NCBI GenBank assembly: GCA_045636865.1
Contig: JAZTYJ010000022.1
Location: 10,422 to 74,421, forward strand
DNA length: 64,000 nt
Reading direction: 5' to 3'
Origin: SIG480 sp045636865
GTDB lineage: Bacteria; Bacillota; Clostridia; Oscillospirales; JAAYXM01
Positions 43,584 through 51,664 of this stretch are shown here, in pieces (the first letter of the stretch is position 1; each line of letters starts with the position of its first letter). The notes below the pieces were generated by a model. That model was given only the letters and a program-made list of their open reading frames with translations, had not been told where the DNA came from and ran no database searches. Position numbers and translations under genes: made by a program.

Positions 43584-44028
43584 ATTTCACTAAATGTAAT
43601 TTTCTCAAAATTGCCCTGCCGTAAGCTTTAACTTTCAGTCGAAGCCATACAAACGGATGAACAAAAACTATGAAAGCTGAATACATCCTATAAGACAAAT
43701 CTTTAACCGTGTAAAACTTTTCGCCTCTGTAAAAAGAATCAAGAACGCAGATTACGTCTTTGTCGGAAATACCGTATTCCTTCTGCACACAGTTATCGCC
43801 GCGGATGATGTACGAATCCGGGAGGACCTTTATCACGCGATGAAGAACATATTCATCTCCTCTGCGGTAGAGCGGAACATCGTATTTCTTAAGACGACCA
43901 TTCGGAGGAAGCAGAATGACCGTATCCCTTTTCTCCTTGAAAAGAGGGCGCATACTGATTCCGCGAGTTATTGTAACGTACTTTCCGTCTTCCGCAACAG
44001 CTTGCTCTACGGTTTTCTTTTCGTTCAT
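43582..44028 (-). CDS. S24/S26-family (signal-peptidase-like) serine protease
   Basis: A 148-residue protein. The catalytic serine lies in RGISMRPLF near residue 25, and the general base appears to be His in YVLHRVIKVLPD near 63, the Ser-His form seen in ER and archaeal type signal peptidases rather than the bacterial Ser-Lys form. RGDNCV follows as the usual box. There is no N-terminal membrane anchor; a hydrophobic stretch near ~115-130 (SAFIVFVHPFVW) may attach it. The start shares one base with the PqqD stop, so the pair is translationally coupled, suggesting processing of a peptide bound by PqqD. Confidence 0.82.
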   Translation of the reverse strand: MNEKKTVEQAVAEDGKYVTITRGISMRPLFKEKRDTVILLPPNGRLKKYDVPLYRRGDEYVLHRVIKVLPDSYIIRGDNCVQKEYGISDKDVICVLDSFYRGEKFYTVKDLSYRMYSAFIVFVHPFVWLRLKVKAYGRAILRKLHLVK

Positions 44029-44291
44029 TATTCCATGATTCCTGCAGTAAGCATCTGCTCAAGAAGCTTTTCAACGTCTGCAGCTACTGTTTCGGAATCA
44101 ACTTCATAATCTGTGCTGATCTTTGCAATAACGTCTTCTTTTGACATTCCTGCGTCTATATTTTCCAAAATCGTAGCCGCTGTTTCGTTGAGCTTAACCA
44201 TACCCTGAAAGTTCTTTGCAGCTTCGCCTGTTGCAATTACAACTGCATCGCCAAGCACACGGCGCAATACAAAACCGTTCTTGAATTTCAT
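44028..44291 (-). CDS. PqqD-like peptide-binding protein (RiPP recognition element)
   Basis: An 87-residue PqqD-fold protein; the pattern is a short beta strand (FVLRRVLGDAVVI), a hinge (LNETAATILENIDAG) and a final winged-helix half (DSETVAADVEKLLEQMLTAGIM). PqqD proteins bind leader peptides and hand them to a maturase. No radical SAM enzyme or precursor peptide is adjacent. ATG at 44291 has GGAG at 10 nt; the ATG two codons upstream has only 4 nt. Confidence 0.85.
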   Translation of the reverse strand: MKFKNGFVLRRVLGDAVVIATGEAAKNFQGMVKLNETAATILENIDAGMSKEDVIAKISTDYEVDSETVAADVEKLLEQMLTAGIME

Positions 44292-44325
44292 TATCATATC
44301 TCTCCTATTTTCTGATTACCCACTC

Positions 44326-44355
44326 ATTATATAATAACTTACATGCTTTTGGCAA
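44326..44355 (-). promoter_or_regulatory. Promoter of the PqqD-S26 pair
   Basis: TTGCCA and TATAAT with an 18-nt spacer on the minus strand; indicates a separate transcript from the DUF4830 gene. Confidence 0.6.
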
Positions 44356-44357
44356 GA

Positions 44358-44864
44358 CTATTTTTCGTTTTTTGTTGTTTTTTCGGAAAGTGCGTGCATA
44401 AATCCGCCCATTTTGGGTGATGAGATGTCACCTCCGATAAGCTTTCCTTTATACGCAATGATGTTTGCAACTATCCCTTCTTCACCTGACGGATGGTTGT
44501 TCACCTTATATGTATATCTCATAACGCGGCGTCCTGAATACTTTGACAAATCCATACCTTGTCGTTTCTGAATTTCGTTGTATTCGCCATAAACACCGTC
44601 AAACTCTCTCGGGATTTTTACTTCAATGAATTCAACAGGCTCTTCATCAACCTCCCATCCGCACTCTCGGAGTATTGCCACTCTGTCTTCGTTTTCAACT
44701 GCCGTGCGACCTTCTGCGAGCATCGGTGCTTCGTCGGAAACCGAGACCACGACATCCTCTCTCGCGTTACCGATTACCGCTACCACCGAGCAAATTGCTA
44801 TTGAAAGCGCAAGGAGTCCCGAAATAAATTTTCTTCTTGTGAGCTTTGTTGTGAATACTACCAT
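44358..44864 (-). CDS. DUF4830-family exported protein
   Basis: A 168-residue protein with an N-terminal hydrophobic segment (residues ~13-32, GLLALSIAICSVVAVIG) acting as signal anchor. The core ILRECGWEVDEEPVEF near 72 and YNEIQKRQGMDLSKYSGRRV near 100 match the DUF4830 domain. Function unknown; the family is exported in Clostridia. ATG at 44864 has AAAGG upstream; a TTG six codons earlier is part of the Shine-Dalgarno region. Confidence 0.8.
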   Translation of the reverse strand: MVVFTTKLTRRKFISGLLALSIAICSVVAVIGNAREDVVVSVSDEAPMLAEGRTAVENEDRVAILRECGWEVDEEPVEFIEVKIPREFDGVYGEYNEIQKRQGMDLSKYSGRRVMRYTYKVNNHPSGEEGIVANIIAYKGKLIGGDISSPKMGGFMHALSEKTTKNEK

Positions 44865-44948
44865 TTTTACCTTTCCTTTCAAAAGTTTATATTAGATATT
44901 TATTTGCAAAAATTCATAAATATGACACACTTTAAAAGCTTTGTTTCA

Positions 44949-44977
44949 TTGACCTTTCCTCAATTTTGTGGTATGAT
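44949..44977 (+). promoter_or_regulatory. Promoter of the nine-gene operon 45.0-54.0 kb
   Basis: TTGACC and TATGAT with a 17-nt spacer, 36 nt before the first start codon. Confidence 0.65.
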
Positions 44978-45012
44978 AGAATATCAAATGTAAATTAAAG
45001 GAATATGAGAAT

Positions 45013-45876
45013 ATGTGGATTGCAAAAAACTTTGACGATTACAGCGTAATAGACTGCGGAAGCGGCGAAAAACTTGAGCGTTGGGGCGACTATTATCTCG
45101 TTCGCCCAGAACCTCAAGCTATCTGGATTTCTCCGAGAAAGCATCCGCGCTGGCAGAAGTATGACGCGCTTTATTCGCGTTCTTCCACCGGCGGCGGAAG
45201 CTGGAATAACAGAAATCTCCCCGCATCCTGGCAGATTAAGTATGACAACCTCACATTCAACTTAAAGCCTATGAACTTCAAGCACACAGGCATTTTCCCC
45301 GAACAGGCGTCAAACTGGGACTTTATCCGCGAAAAGATTTCTTCTGCAAACCGTCCGATAAACGTTCTCAACCTCTTCGCATATACGGGTGCTGCAACAA
45401 TTGCGGCGGCATCTGCAGGCGCATCTGTCTGCCACGTTGATGCGGCACGCGGTATGGTTGCCTGGGCCCGTGAGAACGCGGCATCCTCCGGTCTTTCGGA
45501 TGCTCCCATCCGCTGGATAGTTGATGACTGTGCGAAATTTGTTGAGCGAGAAATAAGACGAGGCAGAAAGTATGACGCCATTATTATGGATCCCCCGTCT
45601 TACGGAAGAGGTCCCACTGGCGAAATATGGAAGCTCGAAAACAACCTTTTTGACTTTGTTAAGCTTTGTGAGGGCGTGCTTTCAGATAATCCTCTGTTTG
45701 TCCTTATAAGTTCTTATACAACCGGTCTTGCCCCGTCTGTTCTCAGGTATATTTCCGATATGATTTTCACAAGCAAGTACGGCGGAAAAAGTGAGTGCGA
45801 CGAGCTCGGACTCCGCGTTGAAGAGACAGGTCTTTTCCTCCCCGCAGGCAGCGCGATGCGCTGGTCATCTTTCTGA
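45013..45876 (+). CDS. Class I SAM-dependent methyltransferase, RlmI/RlmK-like
   Basis: A 287-residue methyltransferase. The SAM motif NLFAYTGAATIAAASAGASV is near residue 120 and the catalytic DPPSYGRGPTG near 192; the pattern resembles 23S rRNA methyltransferases of the RlmI/RlmK class, although the PUA domain of RlmI is missing. Target base unknown. First gene of a nine-gene operon; 27 nt precede ecfA1. Confidence 0.85.
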   Translation: MWIAKNFDDYSVIDCGSGEKLERWGDYYLVRPEPQAIWISPRKHPRWQKYDALYSRSSTGGGSWNNRNLPASWQIKYDNLTFNLKPMNFKHTGIFPEQASNWDFIREKISSANRPINVLNLFAYTGAATIAAASAGASVCHVDAARGMVAWARENAASSGLSDAPIRWIVDDCAKFVEREIRRGRKYDAIIMDPPSYGRGPTGEIWKLENNLFDFVKLCEGVLSDNPLFVLISSYTTGLAPSVLRYISDMIFTSKYGGKSECDELGLRVEETGLFLPAGSAMRWSSF

Positions 45877-45903
45877 TTTTCATAAAACGTTACGGAGTTT
45901 AAA

Positions 45904-46746
45904 ATGAACGATATTATAAAATCAAAAAATCTCACCTTCAGATATAACCTTGACTCGGAAACACCGAAAACAGCTCTGTCTGAAGTGAGCATATCCGTAA
46001 AAGAAGGCGAATATCTCGTCATTCTCGGTCGCAACGGTTCGGGAAAATCCTCCCTTGCCAAGCACTTCAATGCTGTTCTTCTTCCCTGTGGCGGAAAGGT
46101 GTATGTTGACGGAATGGACACCGCAAACGAAGAGCTTCTTCTGGAAATCCGCCGCACCTGCGGTATGGTATTTCAGAATCCCGACAACCAGATTGTTGCA
46201 ACCATAACCGAAGAAGATGTTGCATTCGGGCCGGAAAACCTCGGTCTGCCGCGAGAAGAGATACGTGCGCGCGTTGATGATGCACTTAAAACCGTTGGCA
46301 TGTATGACTACCGCGAACACGCGCCCCACCTTCTTTCAGGCGGGCAGAAGCAACGCATCGCTATAGCAGGTGTTATCGCCATGCGCCCTCGTTGCATTAT
46401 ACTTGACGAACCGACATCAATGCTCGACCCCGTCGGACGCCGCGACGTTCTTGCAATTCTTGAAGAACTGAACAAGAAACACTGTATTACAATTATTCTC
46501 ATAACCCATCATATGAATGAAGCCGTTCCGGCTGACCGGATAATAATCATGGATGCCGGACAAATCGTTATGGAAGGCTCTCCGCGAGAAATCTTCCCTG
46601 ACATCGAAAAGCTTCACAGTCTTGGACTTACAGTCCCCCAGACGGTTGAACTTATATCAAAGCTCAACGAAAACGGTTTTGACATACCGCTTGAAAATAT
46701 CACTCTCGATGAGTGTGTTGATGCAATTGTTAACGCGATTTCCTGA
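45904..46746 (+). CDS. ecfA1: Energy-coupling factor transporter ATPase EcfA1
   Basis: A 280-residue ABC ATPase. Walker A GRNGSGKSS (~41), Q-loop VFQNPDNQ (~87), signature LSGGQKQR (~142), Walker B CIILDEPTSMLDP (~162) and the H-switch ITHHMNE (~200) are intact. Together with EcfA2 and EcfT it powers vitamin uptake with interchangeable S components, none of which is next door. Confidence 0.96.
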   Translation: MNDIIKSKNLTFRYNLDSETPKTALSEVSISVKEGEYLVILGRNGSGKSSLAKHFNAVLLPCGGKVYVDGMDTANEELLLEIRRTCGMVFQNPDNQIVATITEEDVAFGPENLGLPREEIRARVDDALKTVGMYDYREHAPHLLSGGQKQRIAIAGVIAMRPRCIILDEPTSMLDPVGRRDVLAILEELNKKHCITIILITHHMNEAVPADRIIIMDAGQIVMEGSPREIFPDIEKLHSLGLTVPQTVELISKLNENGFDIPLENITLDECVDAIVNAIS

Positions 46747-46764
46747 TTTTTGGAGGTTATTCTA

Positions 46765-47631
46765 TTGAATCCTGTAATGAGCATACGCGGACTTTCTCAC
46801 ATCTACAGTCCGAAGACACCGTTTGAGTGTTCCGCAATAAACAACATAGACCTCGACATCTACGCCGGTGAAACACTCGGCGTTATCGGTCATACAGGTT
46901 CAGGTAAATCCACCCTCATTTCTCACCTTAACGGCCTGATTAAACCGTCAGACGGCAAGGTGCTCTATCACGGTGAAGACATCTTCAAATCCGCAGAGTT
47001 CACACACAAAATCCGTTTCAGAGTAGGGCTTGTACTGCAGTATCCCGAATATCAGCTTTTCGAAGAAACTGTATACAAGGACATCGCTTTCGGTCCGCGC
47101 AATATGGGACTTTCGCAGGCAGAAATTGACGAGCGAGTCTTTGAGGCGGCAAGGTTTGTCGGAATTGATGAGTCAAACCTTTCGCTTTCTCCTTTTGAAC
47201 TCTCAGGCGGGCAGAAGCGACGAGTTGCGATAGCAGGAGTTATTGCCATGCGCCCGCGAGTTCTAATTCTTGATGAGCCGACCGCAGGTCTTGACCCCGT
47301 TGCGAGAGAGGATCTTCTTTCACACATCAGAACGTATCGTGATGAGAAGGATGCCGCTATTGTTATTGTTTCCCACAGTATGGAAGACATCGCCTCTGTT
47401 GCAGACAGACTCATCGTTATGAATGGTGGCAGCATTATGCTCTCCGGCACTCCCGACGAGGTTTTTTCGCACTCTGATGAGCTTCTCGCCGCAGGTCTTG
47501 ACATTCCTCAGATTTCTCATATTGCAAACGCTCTTAAAAAGCGCGGCATCGCACTTTCTGAGTCAATTTATACCGTCGACCGCGCACTCGACGCCATTCT
47601 TTCATTAAAGGAGGCGGATGTAAATGATTAA
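46765..47631 (+). CDS. ecfA2: Energy-coupling factor transporter ATPase EcfA2
   Basis: A 288-residue ABC ATPase. Walker A GHTGSGKST (~41), signature LSGGQKRR (~145), Walker B VLILDEPTAGLDP (~163) and VSHSMED (~200) are intact. The TTG at 46765 has GGAGG at 8 nt; the in-frame ATG four codons later would have 20 nt, so a TTG start is preferred. The 3' end overlaps ecfT by 8 nt. Confidence 0.95.
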   Translation: MNPVMSIRGLSHIYSPKTPFECSAINNIDLDIYAGETLGVIGHTGSGKSTLISHLNGLIKPSDGKVLYHGEDIFKSAEFTHKIRFRVGLVLQYPEYQLFEETVYKDIAFGPRNMGLSQAEIDERVFEAARFVGIDESNLSLSPFELSGGQKRRVAIAGVIAMRPRVLILDEPTAGLDPVAREDLLSHIRTYRDEKDAAIVIVSHSMEDIASVADRLIVMNGGSIMLSGTPDEVFSHSDELLAAGLDIPQISHIANALKKRGIALSESIYTVDRALDAILSLKEADVND

Positions 47632-48448
47632 AGATGTTGCGCTTGGTCAGTATTTTCCCGGAAACAGTTTAGTTCACAAGCTTGACCCGAGAGTTAAGCT
47701 TCTCCTCACAATTTTATACATTGTTACGCTGTTTCTTTGCAACGGTGTTTTTCCGTATCTCGTTATGGCCGCATTTCTTATAACCGTAATCGTCATAACA
47801 AGAATAAACCTTGGGCTCATCTTCAAGAGCCTAAAGCCAATTCTCATACTCCTGGCATTCACGGCGATACTCAATGTTTTCTACACTACCGAAGGAAAAG
47901 TTCTTATAAACTTCGGCTCTGTCGTTGTTACAATGGGCGGAATTTACACCGCAGTCTTTATGGCTGTTAGAATTATGCTTCTGGTTGCAGGAACTTTTGT
48001 TATGCTTTCATACACGACGTCTCCCATTATGCTGACTGACGGACTTGAGAGTCTTATGGCACCGCTCAAAAAAGTCAGATTCCCCGTTCACGAGCTTTCT
48101 ATGATGATGTCGATTGCTCTTCGTTTTATTCCTACACTCATAGAAGAAACCGACAAGATTATGTCTGCCCAGAAATCGCGTGGCGCTAGCTTTGAAACCG
48201 GTGGAATAATAAAGCGCGCACGTGCACTCATCCCCGTCCTTATCCCCCTTTTCATAAACGCTTTCAGACGCGCAGAAGATCTTGCACTTGCGATGGAGTG
48301 CCGTTGTTATCACGGCGGTGAAGGAAGAACAAGCCTTCACAAATTAAAGCTTTCTGCACGGGATTATGTCACCACGGCAGTAACACTTCTGATTTTCGCA
48401 TTTGCTGTTTTTCTCTCACATACGCTCAAAGCAGGTGTTCTGATATGA
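47624..48448 (+). CDS. ecfT: Energy-coupling factor transmembrane subunit EcfT
   Basis: A 274-residue protein with five or so helices. Its cytoplasmic coupling helices carry the paired motifs AQKSRGAS (~184) and MECRCY (~224), the EcfT signatures that touch the two ATPases. GGAGG sits 9 nt before the ATG. It overlaps ecfA2 and truA, so translation is coupled along the operon. Confidence 0.95.
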   Translation: MIKDVALGQYFPGNSLVHKLDPRVKLLLTILYIVTLFLCNGVFPYLVMAAFLITVIVITRINLGLIFKSLKPILILLAFTAILNVFYTTEGKVLINFGSVVVTMGGIYTAVFMAVRIMLLVAGTFVMLSYTTSPIMLTDGLESLMAPLKKVRFPVHELSMMMSIALRFIPTLIEETDKIMSAQKSRGASFETGGIIKRARALIPVLIPLFINAFRRAEDLALAMECRCYHGGEGRTSLHKLKLSARDYVTTAVTLLIFAFAVFLSHTLKAGVLI

Positions 48449-49206
48449 TAAGAAATATTGCTCTTCTTCTCTCGTATGACGGCGCAGATTATCACGGTTG
48501 GCAGAGTCAGTTGAACTCTAAAACCGTTCAGGATACCTTAAACGATGCCGCATCACAAGTCTTCGGTGAAAAAATTTCTGTTACAGGCTGCGGAAGAACC
48601 GACACAGGTGTATCTGCAAAATGCTATTTTGCATCATTTCGCACATCCTGCGAAATCCCGCTTGACAAGATTCCTTTTGCGATCAACTCACGTCTTCCTC
48701 GGGATATTTCGGTAAGACGCGCATTTTCCGTTTCGGATGATTTTCATCCGGTTCATTCCTGCATTGAAAAGGAATATACTTACTATATCTACACCTCCCC
48801 CGTTCACGATCCTTTTCTTGAAGGTCGCGCACTTCACAGCAGATACGAGCTTGATACAGATCGTATGAAGGCAGCTGCAAAGCACTTTGTCGGCACGCAC
48901 GATTTTTCTGCCGTGAGAAGTCTCGGCACGCCTGTAAACTCAACCGTGCGCACGATCTTTGCATGTGAAGTATCAAAGAACGAAAATCTCATAGCTATCC
49001 GCATATCTGCAAACGGATTTCTTTATAATATGGCGCGTGCAATCGCAGGAACGCTTCTCGACGTTTCGTCTGGCAAGATTTCACCCGACAAAATCCCCGA
49101 TATACTTCTCTCAAAGGACCGCTCACATGCAGGGGCAACCGCACCCGCTTGCGGACTTTTTATGACAAACGTTATTTATCCTGATAAATTCGGACTATCT
49201 GATTAA
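48445..49206 (+). CDS. truA: tRNA pseudouridine synthase A
   Basis: A 253-residue synthase for pseudouridine at tRNA positions 38-40. The catalytic Asp is in GCGRTDTGVSA near residue 52; FLYNMARAIAGTLLDV near 190 and the TAPACGLFM ending are characteristic. It overlaps ecfT by 4 nt, an arrangement seen in many Firmicutes. Confidence 0.96.
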   Translation: MIRNIALLLSYDGADYHGWQSQLNSKTVQDTLNDAASQVFGEKISVTGCGRTDTGVSAKCYFASFRTSCEIPLDKIPFAINSRLPRDISVRRAFSVSDDFHPVHSCIEKEYTYYIYTSPVHDPFLEGRALHSRYELDTDRMKAAAKHFVGTHDFSAVRSLGTPVNSTVRTIFACEVSKNENLIAIRISANGFLYNMARAIAGTLLDVSSGKISPDKIPDILLSKDRSHAGATAPACGLFMTNVIYPDKFGLSD

Positions 49207-49228
49207 TTTCTCAAAGGAGGATACCCAT

Positions 49229-50371
49229 ATGGCACGAAAGAACACAAACAAAAAACAGCTTTCAGGGCGCTTTGCCATATTCATAACTGCACTTCTCCTT
49301 ATCTGTACATTCATTTTCTTCAACAATCAACTCAGTTCAGGCTCGATAAAACGCTTTGCTTACTGGGTTTTCAATGGAGCACGCGGCGACGCAAAAGAAG
49401 TTTCGATAACTTTTGACGCAAAGGAATTCAACCGCTTTTCGCTTATATCCAAAAATCTTCTTGTTGTTTCTCCGGACGAAATTTCAACATACCTTCTCTC
49501 CGGCAAGACCGCACTCAATACCCCTGTCATCCTCCGAAATCCTGCTGTTTCCATCGCAGGAAACAGATTTATGGCATACGATCTCGGCGGTCTCAATTTT
49601 TACATCGGAAACAGCAAAAAACTTCTCTTCACCGGTACAACGGAATCAAAACTTGTCAATGCAAATATGAATAAAACAGGCTATTTTTCAATAATTACCG
49701 ACGATGAGGATTCAAAATCTCTCGTCACGGTTTATAATCCTTCCTTCGAACCGTTTTATAAGTTTCATTCTGCAGAAAAGTATGTTTTTGATGCTGCGGT
49801 TTCTCCAAGCGGCAAATCTGCAGCTGTCGTAACATACGGCACAAACGAAGGTCAGTTTGAAAGCTCACTCGCGCTCTGCCGCACAAACGAAGACGGATTC
49901 TATACCACCGTTTCTCTCGGTGATTCTATGCCGCTTCGCGTTTCCTACCATTCAGAAAAGAAGCTTTTTTTGGTTTGTAATGACCGCACTATTCTTTTTG
50001 CAAATGACGGTTCTACAATTTCGGAACTTTCATACAACGCACTTCCGATCAAATCATTCTCCCAGTCTTTCGGAAACCACGTTGCAATCGCACTCGACAA
50101 CTATGCAAACGGCGGAAACACACGACTTTACTTTATTAAAGCCAACGGCAACGTTTCCGAATGCCTTGATTTTGACGAGGATATCTACTCAATTTCAAGT
50201 GCCGGTGATTTTACGGCAGTTCAGTTTTCCGACAAGTGTGCGGTTTACAAAAACGACCTCACGCTTCATTCGGAATTTGCAATTTCTGCAGATGTGTCGC
50301 GTTGTCTTGTAAATTCTGACGGCTCTGTCATATGTGTTGCAGATAACTTTGCAACTCTTTATGTTAAATAG
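49229..50371 (+). CDS. DUF5711-family membrane-anchored beta-propeller-like protein
   Basis: A 380-residue protein with one membrane helix at ~14-34 and an external part of repeated beta strands (for example LLVVSPDEISTYLL, LGGLNFYIGN, SSALALCRTNEDG-like stretches), fitting the DUF5711 family. Function unknown. It lies 22 nt after truA and 11 nt before the CvpA gene, in the operon. Confidence 0.8.
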   Translation: MARKNTNKKQLSGRFAIFITALLLICTFIFFNNQLSSGSIKRFAYWVFNGARGDAKEVSITFDAKEFNRFSLISKNLLVVSPDEISTYLLSGKTALNTPVILRNPAVSIAGNRFMAYDLGGLNFYIGNSKKLLFTGTTESKLVNANMNKTGYFSIITDDEDSKSLVTVYNPSFEPFYKFHSAEKYVFDAAVSPSGKSAAVVTYGTNEGQFESSLALCRTNEDGFYTTVSLGDSMPLRVSYHSEKKLFLVCNDRTILFANDGSTISELSYNALPIKSFSQSFGNHVAIALDNYANGGNTRLYFIKANGNVSECLDFDEDIYSISSAGDFTAVQFSDKCAVYKNDLTLHSEFAISADVSRCLVNSDGSVICVADNFATLYVK

Positions 50372-50382
50372 GAGGCTCTTTT

Positions 50383-51057
50383 ATGACTCTGTCAGCCACT
50401 CTCACAATTGATGTTATAACCGTTGCAATTCTCGTGATATCCGCACTGCTTGGTCGAAAGCGTGGCCTCATAAAAACAGTTTCGGGCATCCTCGCCTTTG
50501 CGCTTGCGCTTTCTCTTTCCGGAACACTTGCAAACATTGCAACTCCCATCGTCTCCGAAAAATATGTTGCACCTTACATAACGCAGGAGGTTCAGAAGGA
50601 ACTCGAAGCTTCCCCCGAATCAACTCCCGCGTCTCCCAGCGCATATTCCGCTCTTTTTGAAAAGCTTGGAATTCCTGAAACTATCGTCACCGATGCTATA
50701 GAGGATATTTCAAAAGCTCTTTCTCAAAGCATAAGAGAACCTCTGGATGCGCTGTCAAACAGTATCGCATACAAAATCACGCACACGGTTTTATTCATAG
50801 TTTTCTTCATTCTTCTCCTTGTTGTTTTCAAGCTTGTCTTCAAGCTCTTGAATCTCGTATCAAAAATTCCGGGAATTAACTTCGTAAACAAAACACTCGG
50901 ACTTATTTTAGGACTCATTTTTGGTTATCTTATAGTTACCACGCTTTCTTTTATCCTTGCAAATACAGGATTTTATCTCACAAACGAAATGATAGAAAAA
51001 ACATATGTACTCAAATTTATAACAACCTTCTCCCCTGCCGCATTCTTTGCAGGATAG
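50383..51057 (+). CDS. CvpA-family membrane protein
   Basis: A 224-residue protein with about four helices: an N-terminal pair (TIDVITVAILVISALLG; GLIKTVSGILAFALALSLSG) and a later pair (KITHTVLFIVFFILLLVVF; TLGLILGLIFGYLIV). This is the CvpA layout; the family is linked to wall or membrane stress, exact role unsettled. It ends 31 nt before pgsA. Confidence 0.88.
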   Translation: MTLSATLTIDVITVAILVISALLGRKRGLIKTVSGILAFALALSLSGTLANIATPIVSEKYVAPYITQEVQKELEASPESTPASPSAYSALFEKLGIPETIVTDAIEDISKALSQSIREPLDALSNSIAYKITHTVLFIVFFILLLVVFKLVFKLLNLVSKIPGINFVNKTLGLILGLIFGYLIVTTLSFILANTGFYLTNEMIEKTYVLKFITTFSPAAFFAG

Positions 51058-51088
51058 AATATTTCTAAAGTCAGGAAGTACAAAGAAT

Positions 51089-51637
51089 ATGAACATACCT
51101 AATTTACTTTCAATATTCAGGATGTGCCTTGTTCCTGTTTTTATTGCGGTTTTCTTTTCAGAGCATGAACACGCACATTCGATTGCGGCATGCATTTATG
51201 CCGTTGCCGGAATAACAGACGTTCTGGACGGTATAATCGCCAGAAAATTCAATCTCATCACGAAGCTCGGCAAAATTCTCGATCCGCTTGCAGATAAGAT
51301 GATGACTCTTACCGTTTTTATATGTATAACTTCAATACACCTTATTCCCTGGTGGATTTTTGCGCTGATTTTTGCAAAGGATTTTCTGCTTGTTCTCGGC
51401 GGAGTAAAGCTTTACCGCGAAATCTCTGCAGTTTTCAAATCAAATATCCTCGGAAAGCTCGCGACCGTTTTTCTTGTTACCGGCGGATGTGCAATACTTT
51501 TGTTTGAAACTCTTTTGCCCGAAATATTCAGAAGTATTTTTCTCTATATAGCGGTTGTGCTGTCTTTCCTCGCTTTTTTCAGTTATTTATATCAGTATTA
51601 CAAATTCAGAACAAAGCACGACACAACAGCACTTTAA
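51089..51637 (+). CDS. pgsA: CDP-diacylglycerol--glycerol-3-phosphate 3-phosphatidyltransferase
   Basis: A 182-residue polytopic enzyme making phosphatidylglycerol phosphate. The CDP-alcohol motif spans DVLDGIIARKFN to GKILDPLADK near 42-70 with all aspartates in place. The chosen ATG has AGGAAG ~11 nt upstream; an ATG 14 codons earlier lies inside the cvpA coding region and would be unusual. Confidence 0.95.
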   Translation: MNIPNLLSIFRMCLVPVFIAVFFSEHEHAHSIAACIYAVAGITDVLDGIIARKFNLITKLGKILDPLADKMMTLTVFICITSIHLIPWWIFALIFAKDFLLVLGGVKLYREISAVFKSNILGKLATVFLVTGGCAILLFETLLPEIFRSIFLYIAVVLSFLAFFSYLYQYYKFRTKHDTTAL

Positions 51638-51664
51638 TTTTTAAAAAAGGAAAGGTATCTCACT

